From positions 1 to 6,607 of the forward strand of contig JAAVHM010000050.1 of NCBI GenBank assembly GCA_014799675.1: a stretch of DNA of 6,607 nucleotides. Reading direction: 5' to 3'. The notes under the pieces were generated by a model that did not search any database, was not told the origin of the DNA, and saw only the letters and a list, made by a program, of their open reading frames with translations. Positions 5,927 to 6,607 of the stretch are shown here, one piece after another; the first letter of the stretch is position 1, and each line of letters opens with the position of its first letter. The DNA comes from Ruminococcus sp. (GTDB taxonomy: Bacteria; Bacillota; Clostridia; Oscillospirales; Ruminococcaceae). The translations under genes were made by a program, and so were the position numbers.

Positions 5927-5979
5927 TTGTTCACATAATTGTAAAAAAAAAAAAAAAAGTTTGTTCAACACATTGTTCA
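5927..5979 (+). repeat. Three direct TTGTTCA repeats around an A16 tract
   Basis: TTGTTCA occurs at 5927-5933, 5961-5967 and 5973-5979. The first and third are extended to CATTGTTCA. The second and third start exactly 12 bases apart. A run of 16 A residues (5943-5958) separates the first copy from the others. The set lies just upstream of the -10 element of the LRR lipoprotein gene, so these may be regulator binding sites; no regulator is named by the sequence. Confidence 0.45.
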
Positions 5980-5995
5980 TGTTCTGCTGTATAAT
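5943..5995 (+). promoter_or_regulatory. Probable promoter of the LRR lipoprotein gene
   Basis: A perfect -10 TATAAT lies at 5990-5995, but no good -35 sits 16-18 bases upstream. TTGTTC at 5961-5966 and 5973-5978 are too far and too near. The A16 tract at 5943-5958 could act as an UP element or bent DNA. A weak -35 suggests an activator or repressor working through the TTGTTCA repeats. The leader would be about 50 bases. Confidence 0.55.
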
Positions 5996-6052
5996 TGGTG
6001 TTGGTATTTTGGGAACATTCAAAAAATTAACAATGTAAGGAGCAAACGGATA

Positions 6053-6607
6053 ATGAAGCTGAAAAAATTAACTGCCTTAGCGGTATCGCTGACAATGGCG
6101 CTGTCCATGACGGCTTGCGGAAATCAGTCCGCCGACAGCGGTAATGCCGAGGCTGACGCTACCACAAAATGGGAAATGGCAACAACAGCGGAAGAAACTA
6201 CCACAACAGAAGCATTCACTGCCGAAACAACAGAAGCAACGACAACGGAAGAAATTACCACCACCGAGCCTGTTGATAAATTTGTCACACCGCCTGCGGA
6301 GGATTTTGAATACACCTACGACGCGGTTCTTAAAGGCGTAAAAATTTCAAGATATAACGGCGGGGCAACGGCTGTCCGCATACCCGCAGAGCTTGACGGC
6401 GACCCTGTTGTGCAGATTGGGGACGACACCGAATATGAAGTTAAAGACAATAAAATGGGTTTTTCAAATGTAACTCAAATTGAAATCCCTAACAGCGTTA
6501 AAATTATTGATGAAAATGCTTTTTTATGGTGTGAAAATCTTAAGAGTGTAAAAATTCCAGATAGTATTACAGAAATAGGTAATAGTGCTTTTGAGTATTG
6601 CACAAGC
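6053..6607 (+). CDS. BspA-type leucine-rich-repeat (LRR_5) lipoprotein, 3' end missing
   Basis: The frame is open from ATG 6053 to the right edge (185 residues seen). AAGGAG at 6037-6042 with a 10-base spacer fixes the start. The N-terminus is a lipoprotein signal ending MTAC (Cys 22), so the protein is a membrane-anchored surface protein. A Thr/Glu-rich spacer follows (about 37-72). From about residue 88 come LRR_5-type units: a first one with VKISRYNG, AVRIPAELDGDPVVQIGDD, then TQIEIPNSVKIIDENAFLWCENL and KSVKIPDSITEIGNSAFEYC, the last two being textbook BspA repeats. Family members commonly bind host or matrix proteins or glycans; the ligand here is unknown. Composition changes sharply near codon 130: a hand count gives 39 G/C of 60 at 6361-6420 and 17 of 60 at both 6481-6540 and 6541-6600. 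Confidence 0.9.
   Translation, partial: MKLKKLTALAVSLTMALSMTACGNQSADSGNAEADATTKWEMATTAEETTTTEAFTAETTEATTTEEITTTEPVDKFVTPPAEDFEYTYDAVLKGVKISRYNGGATAVRIPAELDGDPVVQIGDDTEYEVKDNKMGFSNVTQIEIPNSVKIIDENAFLWCENLKSVKIPDSITEIGNSAFEYCTS

Overview
The window looks like chromosomal DNA of a Gram-positive gut anaerobe of the Ruminococcus / Oscillospiraceae type. This rests on sequence style only: strong AAGGAG-type ribosome sites, a textbook sigma-A promoter, lipoproteins with Thr/Glu-rich spacers, an MBOAT-DHHW-DUF4358 gene row, and a BspA-type leucine-rich-repeat lipoprotein. No rRNA, tRNA, CRISPR array or mobile element was seen. All real genes are on the + strand.

Region A (1-1407) is the AT-rich end of an operon whose beginning lies upstream of the window. 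It encodes the last part of a MotA/TolQ/ExbB-type channel subunit. Next is a small membrane protein whose single helix carries the ExbD/TolR-type aspartate. The third is a second single-helix protein ending in what looks like an ExbD/TolR extracytoplasmic domain. A clean intrinsic terminator closes the operon. Together they resemble an ion-driven ExbBD/TolQR/MotAB-type motor in which the usual ExbD parts appear to be divided over two proteins. This is the most unusual content of the window, and its purpose cannot be read from what is visible.

Region B (1408-5913) has higher GC and is a self-contained unit: a consensus promoter, a palindromic operator-like site, a long and possibly folded leader, then an MBOAT O-acyltransferase, a DHHW/AlgX-like SGNH-type protein and a DUF4358 lipoprotein, ending in a strong terminator. 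By analogy with AlgI/AlgX and PatA/PatB systems, the MBOAT protein would pass acyl groups across the membrane, and the DHHW protein would attach them to a surface or secreted glycan. The DUF4358 lipoprotein is a frequent but functionally unknown companion. The MBOAT protein carries what looks like a duplicated membrane hairpin near its N-terminus.

Region C (5914-6607) has a promoter-like segment with an A16 tract and three TTGTTCA repeats, followed by the start of a BspA-type LRR lipoprotein that runs off the window. Base composition inside this gene drops sharply near 6440, where the LRR repeats proper begin.

A recurring theme is Thr-rich, probably disordered spacers in four exported proteins of both operons and the LRR gene, which suggests a shared cell-surface style.
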